The notes: generated by a model from the sequence alone, not told the origin. 38,497 nt of DNA from CAKUFA01 sp963627465 (GCA_963627465.1 CAVGBO010000040.1:1-38497), one strand, 5' to 3'; shown: positions 8,081 through 17,364, counted from the first letter of the stretch. Numbers and translations: made by a program.

Positions 8081-10318
8081 GTGAAGCGCAGGAGGAAGGA
8101 TCGCAGCAAGCAAAAAAATCGGCTGCGCAGCATTCGCAGTTGGCTTCATAGCGTGGATGCAAAATGCACGCTGGTGGTGCTGCTGGGCAGTCTGGTGCTG
8201 TATGCCATGTTTGTTGCGGTAAGCGCCCCGGAAAGATATGATGTGCAGGTGGGTACCATCTCCCGGCATACCATTACTGCGACCAAGGACGTGGTGGATG
8301 AAATTACCACGGAGGAGCGGCGGCAGGCGGCAGCCGATGCGGTGGAGCCTACCTATCACCTGAAGGAAGGTGCCAGCGAAGAAGTGCTTGCCACCATGGC
8401 CAGCATTTTTGACGAAATGCGCACGGTGCAGCAGTATGGCTTGACCCTCCGGCAGGATGATGAGGAAGAAACGGACGTGCGTACCCGCACCTTTACCGAT
8501 AGTGAGCTGGAATATGCCCGAGGGCTGATGAATGTTTTCACGCCCAGCAACTATCAGCTGACTACGCTATTGCGCACCAGCACGGAAGATTTTGACACCA
8601 TGGTATCCACGGTGACAACGGCCGTGGAAAATACACTGAACACAACCATCCGTGAGGGCCAGGTCAGCCAGTCCATTCAGACGATTCTGCAGATCGTGGG
8701 CTATAAGGTAGAAACGTCTCTGTTCCAGAATATTGTGCCTTCTGTCCTGCGGGCTAGCGTAAAGCCGAACATGGTCATTGAGCAGGACGCTACGGAGCAG
8801 TCACGACAAAAAGCCATGGATGCGGTGGAGCCTGTAACGTTCCTTCAGGGACAGAACATTGTGCTGGAAGGCGAGCGGGTGACGGCGAATCAGGTGGCCG
8901 TGATTGAGGCACTGGGTCTGCTGGATAACAACACCATCGACTGGACCATCTATCTTGGCACGGCGATTATGCTGGTGATTACCATCGGCGTGCTTGTGGT
9001 GCTGATGAAGCTGCTGGTGCCTTATGTGCTGCATGATTTGCGCCGCTTGTCCGTGCTGATGATGGTGCTGTGCATCACCACAGGGCTGTGCGCCATCTCC
9101 GTTCGGTTCATTGGCGTTTATCTGTCGCCTGTTGCCTTAGGCATTATGCTGCTGACGGCATTGCTGGGTGCACGTGTCGGCGTGGTGGGTACTTTCACGA
9201 TGGCGATGCTGGCATCCTCACTGGTGCTGGGCAGCACCACCTCCTATACCACGGAACTGGTGTATGTGATGCTGACCTCCATCATCAGCGGTATCGCAGC
9301 GGTCTTTTTCCTGAAGGGGAAGCCTCAGCGTGTCCGTGTGATTTTGAGCGGCTTCCTTGTGGCTGTGCTGAATTTGTTGACCATGATCGCCGTAGGACTC
9401 ATGACCTCCACAAATCTGGATGCGGTGATGAGCAACAGCCTGATGTGCACTGCCAGCGGTGTGGTCAGCGGCATTGTGGCAGTGGGTCTTCAGCCGGTGA
9501 TTGAAACCTTGTTCAATCTGGCAACGCCCAGCAAGTTGCTGGAGCTTGGCAACCCGAATCAGCCTCTGCTTCGTCGGCTGCTGCTGGAAGCACCGGGCAC
9601 GTACCATCATTCCATTATCGTAGCAAATTTGTCTGAGGCAGCTGCAGAAAAGATTGGTGCCAATCCCCTTTTGGCACGTACCGGCGCTTACTTCCACGAC
9701 ATCGGCAAACTGAAGCGCCCCCTGTACTTCAAGGAAAACCAGATGGGGGACAATCCCCATGACCGTACCGATCCTTACGTGTCCGCTGCCATTGTGACCA
9801 CCCACACCCGGGACGGTCTGCAGTTGGCACAGAAGTATCATCTGCCCCCGGAGATTCAGCAGATTATTGTGGAGCATCACGGGGATACGCCGGTGATGTT
9901 CTTCTACCACAAGGCCTTGCAGCAGGCGGATGGTAAGCCCGTGGACATTGCGGACTTCCGGTATGACGGAACTCGTCCGTCTACCAAGGAAAGTGCCATT
10001 GTTATGTTGGCGGATACCATCGAGGCGGCTGTGCGCTCCATGCCGGATCCTACGCCCCAGGCCATTGAACGGTTCATCCGAAAGCTGGTCCAGGGGAAGC
10101 TGGACGACGGTCAGCTGAATAATTCTCCCTTGACACTGAAGGACATTGACGGCATTTGCGAAGCCTTCGCAACGGTGCTGAACGGCGTTTTCCATGAGCG
10201 GATTGAGTATCCCAATGTGGAAGTACCCAAGCGTGATTTGCCTGCTGCGGAACCTGCCAAGACGGAAAAGCCTGCAGAAGAGGCACAGCAGGTAGAAGGT
10301 GAGGAGGAGAAGCAATGA
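8081..10318 (+). CDS. pgpH: Membrane cyclic-di-AMP phosphodiesterase PgpH (7TM-HD family)
   Basis: The protein belongs to the YqfF/PgpH family, which hydrolyses the second messenger c-di-AMP on the cytoplasmic face of the membrane. There is a TM helix near residues 25-45, an extracellular 7TMR-HDED domain (about 50-280), seven TM helices (about 290-480) and a C-terminal HD domain. The metal-binding HD is visible as GAYFHDIGKLKRP (H539, D540), with TYHHS before it and NPHD and EHHGDTP after it. The tail is acidic and low-complexity. AAGGAGG at 8066-8072 lies 8 bp before GTG 8081, so I prefer that to the upstream in-frame TTG 8063. The stop overlaps the next start (ATGA). The position before ybeY and era is conserved across Bacillota. 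Confidence 0.94.
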   Translation: MKRRRKDRSKQKNRLRSIRSWLHSVDAKCTLVVLLGSLVLYAMFVAVSAPERYDVQVGTISRHTITATKDVVDEITTEERRQAAADAVEPTYHLKEGASEEVLATMASIFDEMRTVQQYGLTLRQDDEEETDVRTRTFTDSELEYARGLMNVFTPSNYQLTTLLRTSTEDFDTMVSTVTTAVENTLNTTIREGQVSQSIQTILQIVGYKVETSLFQNIVPSVLRASVKPNMVIEQDATEQSRQKAMDAVEPVTFLQGQNIVLEGERVTANQVAVIEALGLLDNNTIDWTIYLGTAIMLVITIGVLVVLMKLLVPYVLHDLRRLSVLMMVLCITTGLCAISVRFIGVYLSPVALGIMLLTALLGARVGVVGTFTMAMLASSLVLGSTTSYTTELVYVMLTSIISGIAAVFFLKGKPQRVRVILSGFLVAVLNLLTMIAVGLMTSTNLDAVMSNSLMCTASGVVSGIVAVGLQPVIETLFNLATPSKLLELGNPNQPLLRRLLLEAPGTYHHSIIVANLSEAAAEKIGANPLLARTGAYFHDIGKLKRPLYFKENQMGDNPHDRTDPYVSAAIVTTHTRDGLQLAQKYHLPPEIQQIIVEHHGDTPVMFFYHKALQQADGKPVDIADFRYDGTRPSTKESAIVMLADTIEAAVRSMPDPTPQAIERFIRKLVQGKLDDGQLNNSPLTLKDIDGICEAFATVLNGVFHERIEYPNVEVPKRDLPAAEPAKTEKPAEEAQQVEGEEEKQ

Positions 10319-11220
10319 AACTGCTTTGGCAGATGGATGTTTCTGTTGATCCGAAGCTGATTACCCTCATGCAGACGGCGGCGGACTGTGCCCTTTTGCA
10401 GGAAGGTGTGCTTCGCCCCTGTGCCGTCAGCGTGCGCCTGTGCGATGATGATGCAATCCACGCCATCAACCGGGAGTATCGGCAGGTGGATCGGGCAACG
10501 GACGTACTTTCTTTCCCCACGATTAACTATCCACAGGGTGTGACGGCAGGCGGAGCGGATAAGCTTCTCCGGCAGGAGCTGGATGATGAAGTGGATGCCT
10601 GTATGCTGGGGGATCTGATCCTGTCCGTTCCTCACATTTACGTCCAAGCAGAAGAATACGGTCATTCTCCCATGCGGGAAGCGGCTTATCTGCTGGTGCA
10701 TGGCATCTGTCACCTGATGGGCTATGATCATATCGAACCGGAAGACCAAAGGAGCATGAGAGCAATGGAAGAGAAGATTTTGTCTGCCATTGGCATGAGC
10801 CGAGATGGAGAATCGACTGTTACGGATGAAACTCTGCTGAGCCTTGCACGGGAAGCTATGAAGCGCAGCTATTCGCCCTATTCCCACTTTGCGGTTGGGG
10901 CGGCACTGCTGTGCGCCGATGGACGGATTTATCAGGGCTGCAATATCGAAAACGCATCCTATGGCCTAGCAAACTGTGCGGAGCGTACGGCACTGTTTAA
11001 GGCGGTCAGCGAGGGTGCAACCGAGTTTACTGCCATTGCCATCGCAGCTGAGAAAGCTGCGCCCTGGCCCTGCGGCGCATGTCGGCAGGCATTGAATGAG
11101 TTTGCGCCCGACCTTCGGGTGCTTGTTACCTGGGGAGATGGGCAGAAAGACGAAATGAACCTGAAGCAGCTGCTGCCCCATGGCTTTGGCGCAGCAGAGC
11201 TGAACGGCAAACCTTATTGA
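10315..11220 (+). CDS. ybeY: Fused YbeY endoribonuclease - cytidine deaminase
   Basis: One uninterrupted 301-residue frame joins two normally separate proteins. Residues 1-160 are YbeY, the metal-dependent RNase of 16S rRNA maturation and ribosome quality control, with the zinc motif HGICHLMGYDH (H129, H133, H139). Residues 172-300 are cytidine deaminase of the nucleoside-salvage type, with NIENASYG (N210, E212), the catalytic CAE (C221, E223) and zinc ligands PCGAC (C253, C256). The junction is a short linker around MSRDGESTVTDE. Each half has full family length and all active-site residues, so both activities are expected. In Bacillota the order ybeY-dgkA-cdd-era is common; here dgkA is missing and its neighbours are joined. 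The start overlaps the pgpH stop by 4 bp. Confidence 0.95.
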   Translation: MKLLWQMDVSVDPKLITLMQTAADCALLQEGVLRPCAVSVRLCDDDAIHAINREYRQVDRATDVLSFPTINYPQGVTAGGADKLLRQELDDEVDACMLGDLILSVPHIYVQAEEYGHSPMREAAYLLVHGICHLMGYDHIEPEDQRSMRAMEEKILSAIGMSRDGESTVTDETLLSLAREAMKRSYSPYSHFAVGAALLCADGRIYQGCNIENASYGLANCAERTALFKAVSEGATEFTAIAIAAEKAAPWPCGACRQALNEFAPDLRVLVTWGDGQKDEMNLKQLLPHGFGAAELNGKPY

Positions 11221-11232
11221 GGAGGAAACAAC

Positions 11233-12126
11233 ATGGAGCAGCAGCATTTTCGTTCCGGCTTCATCACCATTGTGGGAAGGCCGAATGTTGGTAAGTCAAC
11301 CTTAATGAATGCCTTGGTCGGGGAGAAAGTGGCCATTGTGTCCAATCGCCCCCAGACTACACGCAACCGGATCATGGGCGTTATGACCCGGGAAAACTGG
11401 CAAATGGTTTTCCTGGATACGCCGGGCATTCACCATCCCCGTACCCGGCTTGGCGAGTACATGATGCAGTCCGTTAAGGATGCCATGGATGGCATGGATG
11501 GGGTGCTGGTGCTGGTGGATGCCACTCAGGTAGGGGAGCAGGATCGGGCAATCGTCAAGGAAATGTCCGAGAAGAAAGTACCGAAGCTGCTGGCACTCAA
11601 TAAGATTGACTTGCTGCCTCGGGAGAAGCTTCTCACTCTGATGGCTTCCTTTGCAGATCTTTCCTATGACGCTATTGTACCCATTAGCGCAAAAACGGGC
11701 GATGGGCTGGAAGACCTGACGGCCGCTCTTGTCAAGGGACTCCCTGAAGGTCCCAAGTATTTCCCGGATGATATGATGACCGATCAGCCGGAGCGTCAGA
11801 TTTGTGCCGAGATGATTCGTGAGAAGGCATTGCTGCACCTACGGGATGAAGTTCCCCACGGTATCGGCGTGGAAATGATGGCCATGAATAAAGAAAATGA
11901 TGACTTCATGGAGATTCATGCCACCATTTATTGCGAACGGGAGGCACATAAGGGAATCATCATTGGCAAGCACGGTGCCATGCTGCAAACCATCGGCAGT
12001 GAAGCTCGTGCGGACATTGAGCAGCTTCTTGGTATGCATGTAAACCTGAAACTTTGGGTAAAGGTTCGCCCTGATTGGCGCAACCGCATGGATGACTTGA
12101 AGACCTTGGGATACAACAACAAGTAA
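11233..12126 (+). CDS. era: Ribosome-assembly GTPase Era
   Basis: Era binds 16S rRNA and the 30S subunit during ribosome maturation. The GTPase domain shows G1 GRPNVGKST (15-23), G3 DTPG and G4 NKID, preceded by the Era-typical switch region RPQTTRNRI. The C-terminal KH domain carries the GxxG-type segment IIGKHGAMLQTIG. The length of 297 residues is normal. GAGGAGG 11 bp upstream gives the ATG, 12 bp after the ybeY-cdd stop, so it is co-transcribed with that gene. Placing Era, YbeY and PgpH together ties ribosome maturation genes into one operon. Confidence 0.97.
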   Translation: MEQQHFRSGFITIVGRPNVGKSTLMNALVGEKVAIVSNRPQTTRNRIMGVMTRENWQMVFLDTPGIHHPRTRLGEYMMQSVKDAMDGMDGVLVLVDATQVGEQDRAIVKEMSEKKVPKLLALNKIDLLPREKLLTLMASFADLSYDAIVPISAKTGDGLEDLTAALVKGLPEGPKYFPDDMMTDQPERQICAEMIREKALLHLRDEVPHGIGVEMMAMNKENDDFMEIHATIYCEREAHKGIIIGKHGAMLQTIGSEARADIEQLLGMHVNLKLWVKVRPDWRNRMDDLKTLGYNNK

Positions 12127-12130
12127 ATGG

Positions 12131-12178
12131 GCATGCAAAAAAACGCAAGGTAGGCAAACCTTGCGCTTTTTTGCATGC
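12131..12178. terminator. Bidirectional terminator between era and the pectinesterase gene
   Basis: CGCAAGG (12144-12150) pairs with CCTTGCG (12159-12165), flanked by an A-run on the left and T-run on the right and by an outer GCATGC on both sides. It serves two convergent genes whose stops are less than 60 bp apart. Confidence 0.9.
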
Positions 12179-12184
12179 TTCAAT

Positions 12185-13180
12185 TCAGACTTTGGTTTGT
12201 TCTGCGTCAAGTGCATGCTGCTGGAACTGTTCCAACGTGTAGGCGGCAGCTTCTGCTTCCGTCAGCTGGTGAACATAATCAGCACGCATGCCTTCCGCTC
12301 CTCTGCCGAACGAGCCATATTCGGCAAAGAACATGGTTGCATGTACTTCGGGCTTATTCCAATCATGGAAACCGGAAGCTTTGATATGACTACCCATTTC
12401 ACAGCAAATGTACACTGCTTTGGCATCGTTCCGCCAAGGGCGCCCCAAATGTACGCTGTCATCAGGAATGCCTTCACCTGTTAAGCGGCAGTGATCAAAC
12501 ACATAGCCAAAGTGCTGACCGGCAGGAGTGGACGGGGCACTGATATAGCTCTCATAGGGGGTGGAACGTAATTTGCGCCCATCCACACTGCGGATTTCAC
12601 AATGATCAAACCAGGCTGCAGCACCGCCAAAAATGAAGTCGATATCTCCGACAATCAGGCAGTCCTGATATACCTGACGCTGCGGGATACGAGGAGCAAA
12701 CTGCTTCGGACCGATAAAGCCGTTCTTTTGCAGCTCCTTCAAGGGAAGGGGCGCTGTGAACAACGTATCCTGATGCCCCAGCAGGGCACAATGTTCCGCC
12801 AGAAAATGATCCCCGTCCACATACAAGGCAATAGCCTGACCGGCTTCCTCACGAGGAGCGGCATCGTTCTCGATGGTCAAGTTTCGCAGGGTAACATAGG
12901 AGGCATCAATCATCAGGGTGGCTGTGCGGAAAGTTCCACGTTTCATACCATCCGGAAGGAGCTCCGTAGCAGCATCACCGAAAACGACTTTGGTCTGTTC
13001 TGCACCGGAGCCTTCAATGATAGTGTGGCTGCGATGCAGTGTCAGCTTTTCCCGATACACGCCGGGGGCAAGATGAATACAGACGGTTTCTTCCTGATCA
13101 TCCGGCAGCAAAGCGAAAGCCTTGCCTAATGTATCAACCGGGGTGGAGGGTGCAACGAAAATGGTATGCATGGAAGTCAT
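12185..13180 (-). CDS. Cytoplasmic pectin methylesterase (CE8)
   Basis: The enzyme removes methyl esters from galacturonic acid residues, releasing methanol. Family motifs, numbered from the upstream ATG, are GQAIALYVDGD (around Q116), GHQDTLF (acid/base D138), GDIDFIFGGAAAWFDHCEI (nucleophile D181) and LGRPWR (substrate Arg). The right-handed beta-helix length, about 330 residues, is standard. There is no signal peptide, so it should act inside the cell on imported oligosaccharides. Two starts are possible: ATG 13180 is only 1 bp from AGGAG, while ATG 13171 is 10 bp from it and is probably the true start. It follows the AraC gene by 6-15 bp and is in the same operon. Confidence 0.94.
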   Translation of the reverse strand: MTSMHTIFVAPSTPVDTLGKAFALLPDDQEETVCIHLAPGVYREKLTLHRSHTIIEGSGAEQTKVVFGDAATELLPDGMKRGTFRTATLMIDASYVTLRNLTIENDAAPREEAGQAIALYVDGDHFLAEHCALLGHQDTLFTAPLPLKELQKNGFIGPKQFAPRIPQRQVYQDCLIVGDIDFIFGGAAAWFDHCEIRSVDGRKLRSTPYESYISAPSTPAGQHFGYVFDHCRLTGEGIPDDSVHLGRPWRNDAKAVYICCEMGSHIKASGFHDWNKPEVHATMFFAEYGSFGRGAEGMRADYVHQLTEAEAAAYTLEQFQQHALDAEQTKV

Positions 13181-13186
13181 TCTCCT

Positions 13187-15436
13187 TTAACTGCGCATTT
13201 CACTGGGTGCCATGCCGTAGCGCTTTTTGAAGGCTCTGCGGAAGGTGGTGGAATTGTTATACCCAAGCTCCAAATACAGGGAAGACAGATTGCATCCCGG
13301 CTCTTTCAGCCGACGAGCTGCCTCATTTAGCCGCAGATTCTCCAAGTATACGGAGAAATTCTGCCCTGTTTTGTTCTTAAACAGGTGGGACAGATAACTC
13401 TCCGAAATGTTGAACCGATCGGATAGCTTGGCCAGGCACATGGATGGATCTGTATAGTTTTCCGTCAGGTACCGCTCTACATCAGGAATGGGGTCAGAAG
13501 GCTCTGCCGTGCGGGTGAAGAAGCTGCACAGCTCCAGTGCGGTGCTTTCCAGCTGCGGGAAGCTGAGCTGTTCTCCAAGCCGGCGATCAATTTGCCGCAG
13601 TTGCTCCTGCTCGCTTTCGGTTTGGACGTTGGTAATTAGGAAGCGAGATTTCAGCAGGGTGTTTTTCAGGTCAGAAAGCAGCAGTGTCAGCAGGGGCATG
13701 GACAGGGAACGCTCCTCAATGTTTTCCCGATGAATAAGGGCAAACATTTCCGTTACCTGCTGTTTGTTGCCGGTGGTGATGAAGTGCTGCAGCTTTGCAG
13801 AAATTTCAATCGGGTAGTACCAGGAGCCGGTGTCCTTGTGGATCATTTCGTAAGGCAGGAAAATGTGATGCTTGGCCGTATACCGGGCAGCGGTGCGAGC
13901 CTGTTCGTAGGATTCCCAAAGCTTCTGCGCCTCGGTGCATTTTTCACCCACGCCGGCATAGAACCAAATGTTGTGCTGCTCCACCAAATCGTTGTGCAGT
14001 GCGATGACTCGGTGCTGCAGTTCCATTAGGGGATCTGCAGCATCAGACTGCTCAAAGGCAGCCAGCACCACAAAGGAACGGTCGGACATATTGTAGTAGT
14101 ACACGGGATGATCGATGGTCAGGTACTGGGTGATGTACTGGCTGATCAGCTCGTGGGACACGTCGTGATCCATGGCTAGGTCAGACTGGACATTGGCTAC
14201 ACAGTAGAGCACATAAAAGTTCAGCTCTCCCGTAAGCCCCAGGAACGACATGATGTAGTCGAATTCCGCCGAGGAAGCCACGTGGCCGGAAAGCAGCTGC
14301 CGCAGGTAAGCGGAACACACAGCAGGCTTTTGCGCATCGATTTCCCGCTGAAGTTCTGCATTGTCTCCCTCGACCTTCAGCAGCTGGCTATTGAGCTGCT
14401 GGTAAGGTTTCATGTTTTGCCGCACCAGATAGATGACCATCACAATGCCGCCAAGTACGGCCAACAGAAAGATGATGGCGAAGGCTAAATCGTAATTTCC
14501 TAAGGCCTCTGTGCATAGGCTTTGCGGAAGCAGCAGTGTGTAGCACCATCCGTTGCCGCCTTCCTGGGAAAGGACTTTGGTCTGTTTCCAATTGGTCATG
14601 GTGCCGGAAGCACTTTGACCTTGCACAACTTCGGAAAGACCTTCAGGCAAAATATCGTTCAGCTGCACGGGCGCATCAAAGGCAGTAAATTGTCCGTCCG
14701 TGATTTGAAACTGGGCGGTACCATCCGAGGAAGCAACATAAAGGGACACCCGCTGATCCCAGCCGGGGAGCAGGGTTTGCAACAGCTTCACAGGCTCAAT
14801 TTCATACCAAATGACAGCCGGAACATTCCGGTTCATCAGCGCATTGATATCCTGCAAAAAGACAGCACTGCCGGAAAGACCAGTGTAGGCGACGGTAGAC
14901 AGCACCTGAGGCTTGGCTGATGCTGAGCGAATCATGGCCAGCCAATTGTCATAACCGCCGGCAAGGTAACTTTTATAGGAATTGTAATATTGAAATGCTT
15001 CCGTAAATTGGCTGCCTGAAATCACATAGCCTGAGCTGTTCATATAAATGTGGCATTCGCTGATGGGGTTTTTCAGCAGCAAATAGGATTTGGGGGCAAG
15101 AATCTTCATAATTTCATAAGCCGTATAGATATAGCCGCTTTCCTCCAAGCCATTCATGTTGGCGAAGCGGACAAAGGTGGAGTCAGTTAGCAGCTGCCGG
15201 GTATAGGCATCCATGGTATCCATCACGTCATCCATATCGGCAACGGCGGCATTCAGCCGGGCAGACTGCTGCTGCCAGAAATTCTCCCGGGCATTCTCCG
15301 TAGAATTCATGTAGAAGAAAAGCACCAGCGCAAGGCAAAGCAGCAGAAAAATGCTGTAGGTGATGACCATGGAGAGCTTTGCTGAAGAAGCGTGCGAATC
15401 TTCCTCAAGCTTCAGGCGGACAAAGGGTTTCTTCAT
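13187..15436 (-). CDS. Membrane-anchored AraC-family regulator (YesS-like)
   Basis: This 749-residue regulator has a TM helix (about 19-42), an extracellular sensor region of about 260 residues, a second TM helix (about 310-332, FAIIFLLAVLGGIVMVIYLV), a cytoplasmic linker domain and a C-terminal double HTH of the AraC type (about 650-749). The HTH shows MCLAKLSDRFNISESYLSHL and the family signature ending GYNNSTTFRRAFKKRYGMAP. Proteins of this architecture sense extracellular or binding-protein-delivered sugars in Bacillota; YesS of Bacillus subtilis controls the rhamnogalacturonan genes. AAAGGATG 8 bp upstream supports the ATG. It is divergent from the importer genes and heads the operon with pectinesterase, so it probably activates this locus (inferred). 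Confidence 0.93.
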   Translation of the reverse strand: MKKPFVRLKLEEDSHASSAKLSMVITYSIFLLLCLALVLFFYMNSTENARENFWQQQSARLNAAVADMDDVMDTMDAYTRQLLTDSTFVRFANMNGLEESGYIYTAYEIMKILAPKSYLLLKNPISECHIYMNSSGYVISGSQFTEAFQYYNSYKSYLAGGYDNWLAMIRSASAKPQVLSTVAYTGLSGSAVFLQDINALMNRNVPAVIWYEIEPVKLLQTLLPGWDQRVSLYVASSDGTAQFQITDGQFTAFDAPVQLNDILPEGLSEVVQGQSASGTMTNWKQTKVLSQEGGNGWCYTLLLPQSLCTEALGNYDLAFAIIFLLAVLGGIVMVIYLVRQNMKPYQQLNSQLLKVEGDNAELQREIDAQKPAVCSAYLRQLLSGHVASSAEFDYIMSFLGLTGELNFYVLYCVANVQSDLAMDHDVSHELISQYITQYLTIDHPVYYYNMSDRSFVVLAAFEQSDAADPLMELQHRVIALHNDLVEQHNIWFYAGVGEKCTEAQKLWESYEQARTAARYTAKHHIFLPYEMIHKDTGSWYYPIEISAKLQHFITTGNKQQVTEMFALIHRENIEERSLSMPLLTLLLSDLKNTLLKSRFLITNVQTESEQEQLRQIDRRLGEQLSFPQLESTALELCSFFTRTAEPSDPIPDVERYLTENYTDPSMCLAKLSDRFNISESYLSHLFKNKTGQNFSVYLENLRLNEAARRLKEPGCNLSSLYLELGYNNSTTFRRAFKKRYGMAPSEMRS

Positions 15437-15577
15437 AGCAGGTCATCCTTTCAGCGAGGGTGATGCGGAACAAACAATACACGCAGGAAAGTGACGGCTT
15501 ACAAGTACCAAGCCACATTCTCCACACGTCAAAATCACGGGGAAAGGGAAAACCTCAAGAACACTTCATGCAATCCT

Positions 15578-15605
15578 ATTTTACCACAAAATGACGATTT
15601 TTCAA
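15578..15605 (-). promoter_or_regulatory. Promoter of the AraC-pectinesterase operon
   Basis: On the minus strand TTGAAA (15600-15605), a 16-bp spacer and TAAAAT (15578-15583) preceded by TGG (extended -10). The leader to the AraC start is about 140 bp. Confidence 0.6.
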
Positions 15606-15701
15606 GGGTTTCAGCAATGGAGCGTACAAATCTTGCGCGCTTGAATCCGCTCAAAATCAGCAGAATCCAAAGAAATGAACCCTCCGGGCAAATCTTGTTT
15701 C

Positions 15702-15730
15702 TTGTTTTCCTACGTTGTCCATGCTATGAT
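15702..15730 (+). promoter_or_regulatory. Promoter of the pectic oligosaccharide importer operon
   Basis: TTGTTT (15702-15707), a 17-bp spacer and TATGAT (15725-15730) lie about 50 bp upstream of the binding-protein gene. The -35 is weak, which fits an activator-dependent promoter. The divergent AraC promoter is about 100 bp away. Confidence 0.6.
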
Positions 15731-15785
15731 GCAGCCATACAGGGGGCGGAACGCCTCGAAAAAAACAAAGGGAGGAACCACGGTT

Positions 15786-17276
15786 ATGAAGAAATTTCTT
15801 TCCCTAATGCTGGCACTGGTGCTGTGCTTGGGTCTCGTACCCACCATGGCAGGCGCTGATGTGGAGAAGCCCAGCAAGATTACCATCTTTGTTGATGGCA
15901 CGGTCTTCACGGAAGCCAATGCCCAGGACAAATTCAAGGCTCGCTGGGAAGAGCTGACCGGCATTGAACTGGAAATCATCCAGCCCGACCACGATGCTTA
16001 CTATGATGTGCTTCAGCAGCAGATCGCATCCGGCGACTGGCCTGATGTGATGATTCTTTCTTCCACTTATTATTCTGCATACGCCTCTGAAGGCGTGCTG
16101 TGGGACATGACGGAAGCATGGGAGAACAGTGCCACCAAGAACAGCGGCCGCTTTACCGGCGACAGCGTCATCGAAGGCCTGAAGATTGATGGTCACCTGT
16201 ATGGCTTTGCTGATGCTCGTGGCGGCGGCACTGTTACCTACGTCAAGAAGGCTTGGCTGGATGCTGTCGGCATGGAAGCTCCCACCACTTGGGATGAGTA
16301 TGCCGCTATGTGCGATGCCTTCATTAACAACGATCCTGACGGCGACGGCGTGAAGGACACCTATGCGCTGACCGCTGCCGGCTTTGTTGGTACCGAAGCT
16401 CCCTACATCAACTACCTGCCTGAGTTCTATCAGGATGCCTATCCTTCCTTCTATAAGAATGACGAAGGCAAGTGGGTAGACGGCTTCACCGAGCCTGCCA
16501 TGGAAGCTGCACTGGCTCGCCTGAACGAAGGCTACACCAAGGGCTGGATTGACCCCACCACCCTGACCAACGGTACCAAGGACTGCCGCAACAAGTTCTA
16601 TGACAACACTACCGGCGTGTTCACCTACTGGTCCGGCACCTGGGCAACCAACCTGAAGAAGAACCTGGAGAACAACGGTGTGGACGGCGAGCTGGTGGCT
16701 CTGGCTCCTCTGGAAGGCTGCCCCGCTTACATCGACCGTACGCCTCCTGTCTGGGCCATCTCCTCTACCTGCGAAAATCCTGAAGGCGTGTTCAAGTATT
16801 TCATTGACACCATTCTGGACGGTGGCGACATGCAGTTCCTGTGGACCTATGGTGTGGAAGATGTGCACTGGAGCACCAAGGCCGGCACTGTTTGCGGCAA
16901 CACCTACGAAGAAGGCCAGTTCCACATGCTGGAGAGCCTGGAGATCCCCGGCACCCAGTACACCAAGCATCACACCGACCCTGTGAGCTCCCTGGCTACC
17001 TTTGCCGATGGCTACTACAATCCCGTCAGCGAAATCGTCCAGCCTGAGAACCTGGAATCCAACCAGCTCTTCGCAGAGAACAGCCGTCCCGCCACCATCG
17101 TGCCCTCTACCGAGGAAATGAGCACCTACAACGGTGACCTGACCACCCTGAAGAATGAGCTGATTGCCAAGGTTGCCATGGGCGAAATGACTTACGCCGA
17201 GGCCATGACCCGTTTTGCTAACGAAGGTCAGGCTTGGTCCGATAAGATCGTTGACAGCCTGAATGCACTGAACTGA
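15786..17276 (+). CDS. ABC transporter sugar-binding protein (family 1 extracellular solute-binding protein)
   Basis: This is the exported binding component of a carbohydrate importer; context points to pectic or rhamnogalacturonan oligosaccharides. The 496-residue protein starts with MKKFLSLMLALVLCLGLVPTMAGA and the mature part opens KITIFVDGTVFTEAN. The segment DYYDVLQQQIASGDWPDVMIL-like (DVLQQQIASGDWPDV) is the typical N-lobe of this family. No good lipobox is visible (the only Cys is in the hydrophobic core as LVLCLG); the probable cleavage is after AGA, which is unusual for a Gram-positive binding protein. GGAGG (15771-15775), 10 bp before ATG 15786, selects this start over upstream in-frame codons. 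It is the first gene of the importer operon. Confidence 0.93.
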   Translation: MKKFLSLMLALVLCLGLVPTMAGADVEKPSKITIFVDGTVFTEANAQDKFKARWEELTGIELEIIQPDHDAYYDVLQQQIASGDWPDVMILSSTYYSAYASEGVLWDMTEAWENSATKNSGRFTGDSVIEGLKIDGHLYGFADARGGGTVTYVKKAWLDAVGMEAPTTWDEYAAMCDAFINNDPDGDGVKDTYALTAAGFVGTEAPYINYLPEFYQDAYPSFYKNDEGKWVDGFTEPAMEAALARLNEGYTKGWIDPTTLTNGTKDCRNKFYDNTTGVFTYWSGTWATNLKKNLENNGVDGELVALAPLEGCPAYIDRTPPVWAISSTCENPEGVFKYFIDTILDGGDMQFLWTYGVEDVHWSTKAGTVCGNTYEEGQFHMLESLEIPGTQYTKHHTDPVSSLATFADGYYNPVSEIVQPENLESNQLFAENSRPATIVPSTEEMSTYNGDLTTLKNELIAKVAMGEMTYAEAMTRFANEGQAWSDKIVDSLNALN

Positions 17277-17324
17277 TCAGGAATCCACCCTGCCGATGAA
17301 AATTGGCTTTGATAAGGGTATCTC

Positions 17325-17364
17325 GTTGGGGAGGGGCGACAGCAATGCCGCTCCTCCCTCCAAC
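17325..17364 (+). promoter_or_regulatory. Intercistronic stem-loop between binding protein and first permease
   Basis: GTTGG (17325-17329) pairs with CCAAC (17360-17364), extended by GG and AGGGGC pairing with GCTCCT and CC with two one-base bulges. No T-run follows. Such hairpins commonly protect the binding-protein mRNA or partly terminate, giving more binding protein than permease. Confidence 0.6.
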
